DNA of 64,000 nucleotides from Antrihabitans auranticaus (GCF_016481275.1 NZ_JAEMNW010000004.1:372001-436000); one strand, 5' to 3'; shown: positions 18,656-27,498, numbered from the stretch's first letter. Made by a program: numbers and translations. The notes: generated by a model not told the origin, from the sequence alone.

Positions 18656-20047
18656 ATGAGCTCGGTAGAGATACTTCCCCTGATCGCCCTGGTGGCCATG
18701 TTCGTCATCGCCAGCATCGTGCCTATCAACATCGGCATCCTCGGGTTCATCGGGGCGTTCGCGGTCGGTGCGTTGGCGCTGGGTTACGACGACAAGGAGA
18801 TTCTGGCGTCGTTCCCCAGCTCGATCGTCTTGACGATCATCGGAGTCACCTACTTCTTCGGCATGGCCAAGAAGAACGGGACGATCGATCTGCTGGTGAA
18901 TGCGTGTATTCGCGCAGTTCACGGCCGGGTGACCGTCGTGCCGTGGGTGTTCTTCTTTTCCGCGTCGGTCCTCACCGCGCTGGGCACGTTCAGCCCGGCC
19001 GCGGTCGCGCTCATCTCGCCGGCGGCGATGTCGTTCGCGGCGAAAGCGCGGATGAGTCCACTGGTGATTGGCATCATGACCATCAACGGCGCCCACGCCG
19101 GCGCATTTTCACCGATTTCGGTGTCCGGGGTGCTGGTGCACGACCTCGTGGAGAAGAACGGGCTCTCGATCAACCCGTGGACGCTGTTCATCGCCAGCTA
19201 CGGCATCAATTTGCTGCTGTCGATCCTGACCGTCCTCGGCTACTCGGTGCTGGCTCGCATGCGCAACCTCGAGTACACGGCGACCGGATCGGCGATGGCT
19301 GCGGCCACAGACGGTCATCCCTTCGGTGGGCCGGAGTCCGGGCCAGCGTCGAGCAGCTATCGCGGCAATACGGGCGGCTCGTCGACGACGCTGCTCACCC
19401 GCACGCGCACCGAGATTGCCGAGACCAAGTCTCCGGCACTGACTGTGACCGCGGTGCAGAAACTCACTTTGGTGCTGATAGGGGCTTTGCTGGTCCTGGT
19501 GCTGGTCTTCCACCTGCCCATCAGCTTCATCGCGATTGCCGCCGGCGCACTCCTGGCCTTCACCGACCTCAAGGGGCAGAACGACGCCATCGCCGGCATC
19601 AGTTGGTCCACCGTTCTGCTTGTCGCCGGAATGGTCACCTATATCTCGGTTCTCGAAGAGATCGGCACAATCGATCACGTCGCCCACCTGGCGATCACCA
19701 TCGGCGCGCCGCTCGTCGTGGCGCTGGTTCTCTGCTACGTCATCGGTGCCACTTCGGCCTTCGCGTCGTCCACCGCACTGCTCGCTGCGATCATTCCGCT
19801 CGCCATGCCGCTGCTCGACACTGGTGCATTGCCTGTGGTCGGGGTCGTCGCAGCCCTGGCCATCTCGGCCACCGTGGTCGACGTCTCACCGTTCTCGACC
19901 AACGGTGCACTCGTTCTCGCCAACGCCCAAGGCATCGACCGCCGCGCCTTCTACCGGCAACTGATCATCAACGCCGGCATCGTCGTGGCCCTCGCACCGG
20001 CGCTCTGCTGGACCGTGATGGTCCTGGTGCCCGCACTCGCGAGCTGA
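18656..20047 (+). CDS. MatC/SLC13-type dicarboxylate carrier
   Basis: A 463-residue inner-membrane transporter with about 11-12 hydrophobic segments. The first ~150 residues correspond to the MatC N-terminal domain of malonate/dicarboxylate carriers (VPINIGILGFIGAFAVGALA; SPAAVALISPAAMSF). A hydrophilic central loop of ~55 residues precedes the second half. AAGGA lies 9 bases before the ATG. The LysR gene and a PrpF-family isomerase next to it suggest uptake of a tricarboxylate or unsaturated dicarboxylate such as aconitate or a relative. Confidence 0.88.
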   Translation: MSSVEILPLIALVAMFVIASIVPINIGILGFIGAFAVGALALGYDDKEILASFPSSIVLTIIGVTYFFGMAKKNGTIDLLVNACIRAVHGRVTVVPWVFFFSASVLTALGTFSPAAVALISPAAMSFAAKARMSPLVIGIMTINGAHAGAFSPISVSGVLVHDLVEKNGLSINPWTLFIASYGINLLLSILTVLGYSVLARMRNLEYTATGSAMAAATDGHPFGGPESGPASSSYRGNTGGSSTTLLTRTRTEIAETKSPALTVTAVQKLTLVLIGALLVLVLVFHLPISFIAIAAGALLAFTDLKGQNDAIAGISWSTVLLVAGMVTYISVLEEIGTIDHVAHLAITIGAPLVVALVLCYVIGATSAFASSTALLAAIIPLAMPLLDTGALPVVGVVAALAISATVVDVSPFSTNGALVLANAQGIDRRAFYRQLIINAGIVVALAPALCWTVMVLVPALAS

Positions 20048-20085
20048 GCCGTCGGCGAGCGTTAAGCACAGCAACGGTTACTTGC

Positions 20086-20104
20086 AGCAATTCGTAATTG
20101 TCCT
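20086..20104. promoter_or_regulatory. LysR-type site 2 upstream of prpF-like gene
   Basis: AGCAATTCGTAATTGTCCT, 16 of 19 identical to 18485-18503. It contains the palindrome CAATT-CGT-AATTG. It lies 82 bases upstream of the prpF-like start. Confidence 0.5.
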
Positions 20105-20186
20105 ACAGCCGCAAGCGCGGCACCCTTAAAGCGACGAACTAACCGCCTCCCGGACGATCCCGGTCAGGCAAGAGAGGTGCGCACAC

Positions 20187-21329
20187 ATGTTCACCATCCG
20201 AGGAACCTGGATGCGCGGCGGAACCAGCAAATGCTGGCTCTTCAACGCCGTCGACATCGATCCGCTGATCGGCACAATCGGCAGTCTGGACACGATCCTC
20301 GCCGCAGCCTTCGGCTCCGGTGATCCGAGACAGCTCGACGGCATCGGTGGCGGCAGCTCGACGACCTCGAAAGCCGCGATCGTTCGACGCTCTGCCCATC
20401 ACGACATCGACATCGACTACCTGTTCGCGCAGGTCGCAATCGCCGATCGCTCGGTCGAATGGGGCAGCAACTGCGGCAACTGCGCCACCGCCATCGGCCT
20501 CTACGCCATCCAGGCCGGACTAGTCCCGGTGCACTCGCACTCGACACGGGTGCGGATGCGCAATGAAAATACCGGCGCGGTCCTCACCGCAGAGATCGCA
20601 ACCCCGGGCGGCCGGGTCCCCTTCGACGGTGATGCCATGGTGCCCGGAGCAGCCGCGCCCGGCGTCCCAGTGGATCTGACCTTCAACGCCCCCGTAAGCC
20701 GAGACCGGGCATTATTGCCCACCGGCAACCCGATCGACCACCTCGTCCACGGGTCGTCCCGCTACCCGGCGACGCTCATCTCAGCAGGTGCCCCTGCCGT
20801 GTTGATCGATGCTCGCGACACCGATCTCGGTGTCGCGGCGACCGAGTCTCTGGAGCGAATCTCCACGGTGATGCCCGCTCTCGTATCGCTTCGCCGCGTC
20901 GCAGCGCTCCGCATGGGTCTCTGCGGCCCCGGCGACCCGGTCTCGCACGCGATACCCAAGATCGGAATCGTTTGCAGCGCAGAAGATTACGTGACCACAA
21001 CAGGTACCTCGGTTGCCGCAGCTGACTACGACATCGCAGTCCGCATGATCTCGATGATGGCCCCCCACCCCGCCATCGGCCTGACCGCCGCCGTTGCGGT
21101 AGCAGCCGCTGCAACGGTCGCCGGCTCTGTTGTCTTCGACGCGGCCTCGGGTCGGACGGTGAAGAACACGCTCCGGATCGGTACCGCGGCCGGCGTGGTC
21201 CCCGTCGGCATCACCTTGACGGCGGACGGGCAGATCGGCGGAATCACCTTGCACCGCGCTGCCCGCCGCATCGCGTCCGCCGAACTCTTCATCGCCCCGC
21301 CTGTTCGGGAGCTGCTCGCCTCGGCGTAA
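20187..21329 (+). CDS. PrpF-family isomerase/tautomerase
   Basis: A 380-residue protein of the PrpF family (aconitate or methylaconitate isomerases and 4-oxalomesaconate tautomerase), which move a double bond in tricarboxylates. TWMRGGTSKCW at the N-terminus and WGSNCGNCATAIG near residue 92 are the family signatures with the catalytic Cys residues. AGAGAGG precedes the ATG. It follows the transporter by 139 bases, with a second LysR-type site in the gap. Together they form a small carboxylate uptake and isomerization unit. Confidence 0.9.
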   Translation: MFTIRGTWMRGGTSKCWLFNAVDIDPLIGTIGSLDTILAAAFGSGDPRQLDGIGGGSSTTSKAAIVRRSAHHDIDIDYLFAQVAIADRSVEWGSNCGNCATAIGLYAIQAGLVPVHSHSTRVRMRNENTGAVLTAEIATPGGRVPFDGDAMVPGAAAPGVPVDLTFNAPVSRDRALLPTGNPIDHLVHGSSRYPATLISAGAPAVLIDARDTDLGVAATESLERISTVMPALVSLRRVAALRMGLCGPGDPVSHAIPKIGIVCSAEDYVTTTGTSVAAADYDIAVRMISMMAPHPAIGLTAAVAVAAAATVAGSVVFDAASGRTVKNTLRIGTAAGVVPVGITLTADGQIGGITLHRAARRIASAELFIAPPVRELLASA

Positions 21330-21545
21330 GCCGCGCATGGGCTGACGATTGACGCGGTTGCCTCGTGACAAGTGGTCGGGCCTTGCCAGAACGACTCAGC
21401 TGAAGGCTGACGTGGCGAAGTTCTGTCGGGTGTGCCGGGAATTCGGTCCATCGCAGTGCCCGTGCGAACGGCCGAGGCATGGTTCGTGCCGCAATGAACG
21501 TCACAGTGCACGCCGCCGAGACGTCGGCCAATAGGGCAAACCGCG
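21330..21545. other. Gene-free gap before parDE
   Basis: About 215 bases with no ORF of protein-like character on either strand. It ends at the parDE palindrome. Confidence 0.4.
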
Positions 21546-21564
21546 GATACCAACTATTGGTATC
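21546..21564. promoter_or_regulatory. ParD operator palindrome
   Basis: GATACCAA (21546-21553) and TTGGTATC (21557-21564) are perfect 8-bp arms with a 3-base spacer, 9 bases before the parD ATG. This position fits autorepression by ParD or ParDE. No clear ribosome site lies between it and the ATG. Confidence 0.7.
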
Positions 21565-21573
21565 ATTGTCGGC

Positions 21574-21816
21574 ATGGGTAAGAACACCTCGTTCAGTCTC
21601 GACGAGCACTTCAGTGCCTTCATCGACGCAGAAGTGGCCTCGGGACGCTACCGCTCGGCCAGTGACGTGGTCCGCTCGGCGCTGCGCCTACTCGAAGACC
21701 GCGAAACCCAGATCGGTGCGCTGCGCAGCGCGCTCATCGACGGGGAACGCAGCGGCCCGTCGACCCCATTCGATATCGATGCCTTCCTCTCCCGTAAGCG
21801 GGAGAGGGACCGTTAG
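21574..21816 (+). CDS. parD: ParD-like antitoxin
   Basis: An 80-residue ribbon-helix-helix protein. KNTSFSLDEHFSAFIDAEVA at about 3-22 and the following SGRYRSASDVVRSALRLLED are the DNA-binding and dimerization segments of type II ParD antitoxins. The C-terminal half should neutralize ParE. Its stop lies 1 base before the parE GTG. The palindrome overlapping its promoter supports autoregulation. Confidence 0.9.
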   Translation: MGKNTSFSLDEHFSAFIDAEVASGRYRSASDVVRSALRLLEDRETQIGALRSALIDGERSGPSTPFDIDAFLSRKRERDR

Positions 21817-21817
21817 A

Positions 21818-22111
21818 GTGCCGAGGTTTCTCCTTTCACCCGCCGCGCAGGCCGACCTCGAAGACATCTGGGACCACACCGCGCAACGTTGGAACGCCGA
21901 GCAAGCCGAGCACTTCGTTCGTGAGTTGCAGCGCGCGATCGAACGAGTCGCCGACAACCCAGCAGTCGGACGGCGCTGTGATGAGGTCCGGGCCGGATAC
22001 TTGAAGCTCGCGGCCGGATCTCATGTGCTGTTCTATCGAGTTACCGACGAGGGTGTCATCGATATTGTGCGAGTCCTGCACCAACGCATGGACATAGACC
22101 GCCACCTCTGA
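21818..22111 (+). CDS. parE: ParE/RelE-family toxin
   Basis: A 97-residue toxin of the RelE/ParE superfamily. PRFLLSPAAQADLEDIWDHT starts the fold, and VGRRCDEVRAGYLKL, HVLFYRVTDE and IDIVRVLHQRMDIDRHL are the conserved strands and C-terminal motif. ParE proteins inhibit DNA gyrase; RelE relatives cleave mRNA. The start is GTG at 21818, which gives tight coupling to parD and a family-typical N-terminus. Confidence 0.88.
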   Translation: MPRFLLSPAAQADLEDIWDHTAQRWNAEQAEHFVRELQRAIERVADNPAVGRRCDEVRAGYLKLAAGSHVLFYRVTDEGVIDIVRVLHQRMDIDRHL

Positions 22112-22255
22112 GCGGTCGGGATACGCCGGACGAGCCGAGGAACAAGCCACTGTGCACGATCGACGAGAACCTTCGATCTCACTCAGCGGTGAAGCTCGCG
22201 AGCGAACACGCCCCATTGATGTACCGCGTCAGTGGCCGATTCGGTCCAGTCCGGT

Positions 22256-22447
22256 TGAACCGTATCGAGTTTGATGCCGCTTCCTTCATGTACAGGATGC
22301 CGATCATGCCCAAAGCATTACCCCACCGAGGGGCAACTGGGGTGAGTCCCCGGACCACTCCGCCAACGTCGGTGAAGCGTTGTTCGCGATTCCGCAAAGC
22401 GTTGTGCAGCGAAGCATTTCGATTAAGGAGGTAGGTGTGACCTCAAC
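22256..22447 (+). repeat. 192-bp diverged direct repeat, copy A
   Basis: Matches 23700-23891 over its whole 192-base length, by eye at roughly three quarters identity. It carries a 42-codon ORF from ATG 22306 to TAG 22434 beginning MPKALPHRGA. The ORF in the other copy has the same start, length and stop but a different internal frame. Confidence 0.6.
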
Positions 22448-23128
22448 ATTATCGAAAAGCATTGCGGTGGCTGCAGCAGCATCGGAGACTGTCCCATCCT
22501 TGCCCGTGACTGTCCATACCTAGTCGTTGGCCCCGCACGTCACGGTGGCCGCGTGCCCGGCGACTCGTGTCGTTCCCGGACGCGCGGCGTCACCACCTGC
22601 GGTGGCGGCTCACGCGGGTGCGGTGCTGTGACCGTCGTGTCAGCGCGGGGAGAACCCGGCGCTTCCGCCGGGCCTGGGTGGGTAGGGCAGAGTCTGCCGC
22701 CGATGACTGTTCGGCCGGCGCTTTTCGGTGGCGACGCCTGGCGCGACCTGTGTCGCGCGCGATGCGAGGTGTATGTAGGGCAACAGGCACGGCGCGTCCT
22801 TTGAGCGGCACCGCGGGTCGTGCGTTGCGGTTGCGGACCGCGGTCCACCAGTTGGGGACGTTGATTGTTTCGCGGGCTCCGGTCTGAATATGTTCTGCCG
22901 AAACGCAATTGGCGCGTCTTTCTTCGCCTCCTTTTGACCGCCAGCATGATCTTGGTCGTGGCAAAGATGCCACAGGTCATAGCCCCTTGGCGGCGATCTT
23001 GAAACCGTGAACCTTTCCTTCACGTTGGTGGACAACATGTTTGACCGCCCCGTAGCGTCATATCAATGCAGGCGATCTTGACTCGCACACCCACCCACGC
23101 CGACGGCGGCGCAATTCGCTCCGGACGA
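22448..23128. other. Gene-free DNA between the 192-bp repeats
   Basis: About 680 bases. ORFs here are Arg/Pro/Thr-rich and look like antisense or random reading in high-GC DNA. I see no family, tRNA or clear terminator. Confidence 0.35.
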
Positions 23129-23587
23129 CTACTTCAGTAGTGGCGAGCGCCCTCGGGATGTGGGCCTGAGGTCCGTGTATGCGGAGCAGTTAGTGGGAGG
23201 GTTACTCCGCGACGAGGTCGTGCTCTCGGACGTCCACCAAATGATCAATGCGCCGGTACCGAGGTAGATGACTTGTAAGAAATGGAACGCGCGAATCGAG
23301 GCAATTTCCCCGACGATCCACATGATCATTATTGTTCCCGATGAGATGCAAGCTAATTGCGCTCCGGCGGTTCGCTTGAGCATGGCTACCGCAGCGACGA
23401 GCGCGCTTCCTCCGACGAGTGACATGAGTATTACGCCAGGAAAGTAGAGACTGGTGAAGTCGGTGTGTCGGACCCATGATGGCTGCTCGGGAATCACTCC
23501 AACCATCAGGGCAATACCACCGCCGATTGCTGACACCGCATTGAACAGCAAAAGTCCGAAAACCGCTTTGTGTCTTATCGATCGCAT
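23129..23587 (-). CDS. Four-helix membrane protein of unknown function
   Basis: A 152-residue protein with four predicted membrane segments (about 8-28, 44-66, 72-92 and 97-118) and a short hydrophilic tail. It begins MRSIRHKAVFGLLLFNAVSA; GGGA lies 8 bases upstream of the ATG at 23587. I do not recognise a named family, although the compact four-helix design is common among actinobacterial conserved hypotheticals. It lies alone between the two copies of the 192-bp repeat. Confidence 0.65.
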   Translation of the reverse strand: MRSIRHKAVFGLLLFNAVSAIGGGIALMVGVIPEQPSWVRHTDFTSLYFPGVILMSLVGGSALVAAVAMLKRTAGAQLACISSGTIMIMWIVGEIASIRAFHFLQVIYLGTGALIIWWTSESTTSSRSNPPTNCSAYTDLRPTSRGRSPLLK

Positions 23588-23699
23588 GTTGGTTCTCCCT
23601 CGAGGGCGGCTCCCATGGCAGCTTGTCGACAACGATAAGTGTCGGCAATTGCGGACGGCAGAGTCCGAGGTCACGCAGGAGAAGGGGCGTCTGGCACAC

Positions 23700-23891
23700 T
23701 GAACCGTACCGAGTTTGATGCCGTTCCTTTCTTGTGAAGGATCCGGATCATGCCCAAAAAATTCCCCCGCCGAGGGGCCATTTTGGTCGAGGTCCCCGAC
23801 CGCTCCGCCCAACGTCCCTGGAGCAGTGTTTTCGATCTGCAAAGCGTTGTGCAGCAGGTTATTTCGATTGGGAAGTAGATCTGATCTCAAC
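23700..23891 (+). repeat. 192-bp diverged direct repeat, copy B
   Basis: Second copy. It carries a 42-codon ORF from ATG 23750 to TAG 23878 that begins MPKKFPRRGAILVEVPDRSA. The MPKKFP...EV.DRS pattern recalls the start of IS3-type OrfA proteins, but the match is too short to be sure. Confidence 0.6.
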
Positions 23892-24406
23892 CAAAGCCAT
23901 AATCGTTGGGTAACAACCTAATTCGGCAGGTCTGTGGTTGCGGTCTTCTGCGTGTTGAAGTTCGCATGGAGGGCGTTTGGCTGCGTCGGCAGAAGTCCGG
24001 CGGGCGCAACATGGCAAAGGTGTCGCCGCACTCGAGGCGAGCGAGGGGAGCGTGTCAGGTCCCAGTGGGCCAGGTTGGCGTCCGTCCACATAGTGAGATC
24101 GGACTGCAACACGTGTCTCTCGTCTACGAACGCCCGTCTCGACAATCCGGTCGCCTACGAGGTCGTCGTTGCCTGCGTAACCTCAGAATTCGCCCGACCA
24201 ATCGGACGGTCAAGGCATGGTGGGCAAAGCGTTCGGGGTGTTTGAACTCATGATCCATTGGTCGCGTTGGTCTCGTGGATTATGACATCCGAGCCGTGGG
24301 TCGAAGGTTGCTCGGTCAGGCCGAAGCTGTGAAATAAGACAACTCGCTGAAGCTGCTCTCCGGCTACATGTTTCGCGGCCGAGTGCGTTGCTGATTCCCC
24401 GGGCGG
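23892..24406. other. Gene-free DNA at the right end of the accessory segment
   Basis: About 515 bases with no credible gene. It contains the second tRNA-derived 21-mer at 24246-24266. Confidence 0.4.
24246..24266 (+). repeat. Right copy of tRNA-derived direct repeat (candidate att)
   Basis: ACTCATGATCCATTGGTCGC (24246-24265) plus G; it differs from tRNA positions 12745-12765 only at the base after CAT. No acceptor or T-arm follows, so this is not a tRNA gene. Confidence 0.45.
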
Positions 24407-25054
24407 TCACTCCAGCAGCTGGTTGCGCATCGCGTGCGCCACAGCCGCGCCACGATCCGACACTCCTAGCTTCTCGTAGAGCCGCCTGATGTGCGTCTTG
24501 ATCGTCGTAGGAGCCAGAAACAGTTCTGCAGCCATCTCGGGCACCGACTTCCCATCGGCGATGAGTCGCAGGATTTCACGCTCGCGCCCGCTGAGCAGGG
24601 GCGCCTGGTTGTCGGCTTGGCGATGCACCTGGGTGGCGAAGCCCGTGACGAGTTCGGGTGGCAGCACACTGTCGCCACGCGCGCACGCCACGACTGCAGC
24701 GACGATGTCGTCGCGGTCTGCGTTCTTCGACAGATAGCCCGCTGCGCCCTCCCGGATAGCGCGGTAGACCACGGGGCCTTCGGTGCTGGCAGATAACAAC
24801 AGCACTCGTGTAGGCAGGCCGTCTCGGATCACCGCGTGGGTGACCGCGATCCCGTCGATTCCCGGCATATGGTAATCCAGCAGGGCGACATCGGGCCGAT
24901 GGACGCGAATGGCTTCGAGAGCAGCTGTGCCGTCGCAGACGGCTTCGACCACCTCGGTGCGTCCGCTGTTCGTCAGCGCACGCACCACGCCGTCGCGATA
25001 GATGGGGTGGTCGTCACCGACCACCACACGCACTCTGCGATCGGACTCGATCAC
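24407..25054 (-). CDS. NarL/LuxR-type response regulator
   Basis: A 215-residue two-component regulator. The receiver domain has VALLDYHMPGIDG with the phospho-acceptor Asp near 60, LLLSAST, and YLSKNAD with the conserved Lys. The C-terminal LuxR HTH is SGREREILRLIADGKSVPEM through IKTHIRRLYEKLGVSDRG. Its ATG overlaps the kinase stop by 4 bases (ATGA), so it pairs with that kinase. Target genes are unknown; the acyltransferase gene upstream of the kinase may be co-regulated. Confidence 0.93.
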   Translation of the reverse strand: MIESDRRVRVVVGDDHPIYRDGVVRALTNSGRTEVVEAVCDGTAALEAIRVHRPDVALLDYHMPGIDGIAVTHAVIRDGLPTRVLLLSASTEGPVVYRAIREGAAGYLSKNADRDDIVAAVVACARGDSVLPPELVTGFATQVHRQADNQAPLLSGREREILRLIADGKSVPEMAAELFLAPTTIKTHIRRLYEKLGVSDRGAAVAHAMRNQLLE

Positions 25055-26373
25055 GACGCCTCCTGCTGGTATCTCGCCGGGAGGCGGACGTACACGGAGG
25101 TTCCGCGCTCCACGGATTCGAAATCGATTCTGCCGCCGAGTGTTTCGATGCGCGCGCGGTGCGACGCCAGTCCGATGTGGCCCTCGGCCAGACGTTGGGA
25201 GATCACCGCGGGGTCCATGCCAACACCGTCATCTCGCACAATCAGGGTCAGCTCGGTGCCCTCGTCGCGAAGTTCCAACCGCACCTTCTGAGCGTGAGCG
25301 TGACGCGCGACGTTGTTGAGCAGCTCTCGCGCGACGCCATACAACGCCGCGTCGCCGGCATGGGCGAACGGATAGTCGATGGCGAGCTCGACCGGCACTG
25401 CGGTGCGCTCCGAGAATGCCTGTGCCAGCGTCTGTACCGCTGCGGCCACACCGGCTTCGTGGAGGACCGCCGGGTGGAGTTCGCGCGTGACCTGTCGCAG
25501 CTCCTCGGATACCGACTCGACCAGTTCGCTGGCCCGCTGGATCCCTCGATCGTCGTCCTTCCCGCGGAGGACATCTCTGAGGTCCTGCTTGGCAGCGAGC
25601 AGCGTCTGCAATGCGCCGTCGTGCAGCGCCTCGGCAATCCGCCTGCGTTCGCGCTCTTCGGCTGTCATCACATCGGCGAGGAGAAGCGATCGACCCGCGG
25701 TCAGTTCCGCGACGCTCACAAGCCGGCGCTCCTGTACCCGTGACACCGTGTACGAGCACAGGCAGAGCACGCTCAGCATCACGAGAATCGTCACTATTTC
25801 GAGGGCGGACAGCTGTCCGAGGAACACCGGATCCGCCACCACTGCGACTCCGCCGGCAACAATTGACGCAAGCGACAGAAATGCTGCGCGTCGACCTGTC
25901 TGAGTGGCAATGAAAAAGGGCAGAAACGCCAGCACTCCCAGCACCAGATACCTTCCGGTGGAAAGGAATTGAAGGCCGCACACCGCCGCAATATCAATGG
26001 GCACCATCGGCTCGACGGCGCGTAGGCGCCGAGCCCGCTCAGGGCGTCGCAGCCACACCCATGCGGCGATGAGCGATAGCGCACCGTACACCCCAACGAG
26101 AGCGAGTTGAGCGGGCCACTCGTCGGTCGGCGTTGCGCTGAGAACAACAAGCACCATTAGCCCGACCATTGCCAATCGCAGGATGCTGCGCTGGCGCTGT
26201 GTCTGCCGGTCGAATTCGAGGAAGATCGACCACACCGCGTCGTTGCTGCCGGCTCCTGCAACAAATGGAGGAGCCGCCCAGCTCGCCCATTTCGAACCTC
26301 GCTGTGCCTCATCGGCAGGTCGGGCGGTGTCGCCGTCCGACAATCGCCCAAGCCGGGTCACTGCACTATCCAC
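25051..26373 (-). CDS. Membrane histidine kinase (HisKA_3 type)
   Basis: A 440-residue sensor kinase. Five or six hydrophobic segments span about 65-210 without a large extracytoplasmic domain, which suggests membrane-embedded sensing. The dimerization/phosphotransfer helix is ERERRRIAEALHDGALQTLL with the phosphorylated His near 252. The HATPase domain shows ELLNNVARHAHA (N box), VRDDGVGMD (G1) and HIGLASHRARIETLGG. It is cognate to the overlapping response regulator. The acyltransferase gene lies 48 bases upstream on the same strand. Confidence 0.92.
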   Translation of the reverse strand: MDSAVTRLGRLSDGDTARPADEAQRGSKWASWAAPPFVAGAGSNDAVWSIFLEFDRQTQRQRSILRLAMVGLMVLVVLSATPTDEWPAQLALVGVYGALSLIAAWVWLRRPERARRLRAVEPMVPIDIAAVCGLQFLSTGRYLVLGVLAFLPFFIATQTGRRAAFLSLASIVAGGVAVVADPVFLGQLSALEIVTILVMLSVLCLCSYTVSRVQERRLVSVAELTAGRSLLLADVMTAEERERRRIAEALHDGALQTLLAAKQDLRDVLRGKDDDRGIQRASELVESVSEELRQVTRELHPAVLHEAGVAAAVQTLAQAFSERTAVPVELAIDYPFAHAGDAALYGVARELLNNVARHAHAQKVRLELRDEGTELTLIVRDDGVGMDPAVISQRLAEGHIGLASHRARIETLGGRIDFESVERGTSVYVRLPARYQQEAS

Positions 26374-26421
26374 GTGTGCACAACCGGAAGTCTATCCGGG
26401 TCGTTGGTGCTCCTCGTGTAT

Positions 26422-27498
26422 TCAGGCTGCGGATGCCGCTGGCGAACGGTCGACCTCTTCACGCACGGACGCGAGCGCCTTACGGACCTGGGCGATATCA
26501 CCCTGGCCGCGACGCAGTGTCCCGGTTATCACCGCTGGGGCACCGGCATTCTCGGCTGCTGCCGACATTGCGGCGGTGAGCACAGGATGCGCGCTGGACT
26601 CGACGAACACCCGGCGGCCGGCGGCGATGAGCTGTTGTATCACCGGCTCGAAGAGGACGGGCCGACGAGCGTTTTCGTACCAGTAGTCCGCTGTCAGCTC
26701 GCGTCCGTCGATCGCCGCGCCAGTCACCGTCGAGTACAGGGGGATCTGGCTGGGCCGTGGGTTGATGCCTGCGAGCATCTCGGTCAGTTGGGAATGCAGC
26801 GGCTCGATGAAAGAACAGTGCGACGGGATGGATGCGGGGACGACCTTGGCGGGGATGCCGCGACCGGACAGGCGCGCCACCAGGTCGTCGAGGGCGCCGA
26901 GCTCGCCCGCGACGGTCACCGTGCGAGGGCCGATGACGCCGGCGATCTCCAGCGCGCCCGTGTAAGGGGCGAGCAGCGGCTCGACCTCGGCGGCTGACAG
27001 CGCGATGGAGGCGATCCCGCCCTTCCCGACGAGTTGCTCGGCGAACAGTTGTGACCGGCGCACAATGATGCGTGCCGCGTCGTCGAGGGATAGGGCGCCG
27101 GCCACGCACGCTGCGGCAACCTCGCCCTGTGACTGTCCAGCGATGGCGGCCACGGCGAGACCGTTGGCCTGCCACAGCGCGGCCAGCGCGACGTGCACCG
27201 CGAAGATGACCGGTTGCACGATCTCGACACGGTCAAGGGACGGTGCGCCGGGACGCTGACGCATCACGTCCTCGACCGACCAGTCGACGAATGCGCCTAG
27301 AGCGGAGTCACATTCACGTAGCCGGCCGGCGAAGACAGGGCTGGAGTCCAACAGCTCGGCAGCCATGCCCGCCCATTGTGAACCCTGTCCGGGGAACACG
27401 AGAACCGCTGGCTCCGTCAAACGCGAATGCTCGGTGGCCCAGCCCTGTGGAATCTGATCGATGGAAAGAAACGGTGGGGTGTGGAGTGCAGTAGTCAT
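26422..27498 (-). CDS. Stand-alone PKS-type acyltransferase
   Basis: A 358-residue acyl-CoA:ACP acyltransferase domain, like those inside modular type I PKSs but encoded alone. VFPGQGSQWAGMAAELL is at 33-49. The nucleophile elbow is AIAGQSQGEVAAACVAGALS, with Gln where PKS ATs normally have His (GHSxG). The second catalytic region is ASIPSHCSFIEPLHSQL with the His. Stand-alone ATs act in trans on AT-less PKS modules, but no PKS lies nearby. It is followed by a two-component system on the same strand. The GQSQG change may alter activity. Confidence 0.85.
   Translation of the reverse strand: MTTALHTPPFLSIDQIPQGWATEHSRLTEPAVLVFPGQGSQWAGMAAELLDSSPVFAGRLRECDSALGAFVDWSVEDVMRQRPGAPSLDRVEIVQPVIFAVHVALAALWQANGLAVAAIAGQSQGEVAAACVAGALSLDDAARIIVRRSQLFAEQLVGKGGIASIALSAAEVEPLLAPYTGALEIAGVIGPRTVTVAGELGALDDLVARLSGRGIPAKVVPASIPSHCSFIEPLHSQLTEMLAGINPRPSQIPLYSTVTGAAIDGRELTADYWYENARRPVLFEPVIQQLIAAGRRVFVESSAHPVLTAAMSAAAENAGAPAVITGTLRRGQGDIAQVRKALASVREEVDRSPAASAA

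Noticed and set aside
22540-22980. Overlapping 125-146-codon minus-strand ORFs
   Set aside because: Arg/Pro/Thr-rich readings in several frames at once, no start context and no recognisable motif.
24240-24275. Possible second tRNA gene
   Set aside because: Only the anticodon-loop to variable segment is similar; no acceptor stem or T arm can be formed.
26422-27498. Fragment of a degraded modular PKS
   Set aside because: The acyltransferase has its own start, full domain length and no KS or ACP remnants on either side, so a stand-alone gene is the better reading.
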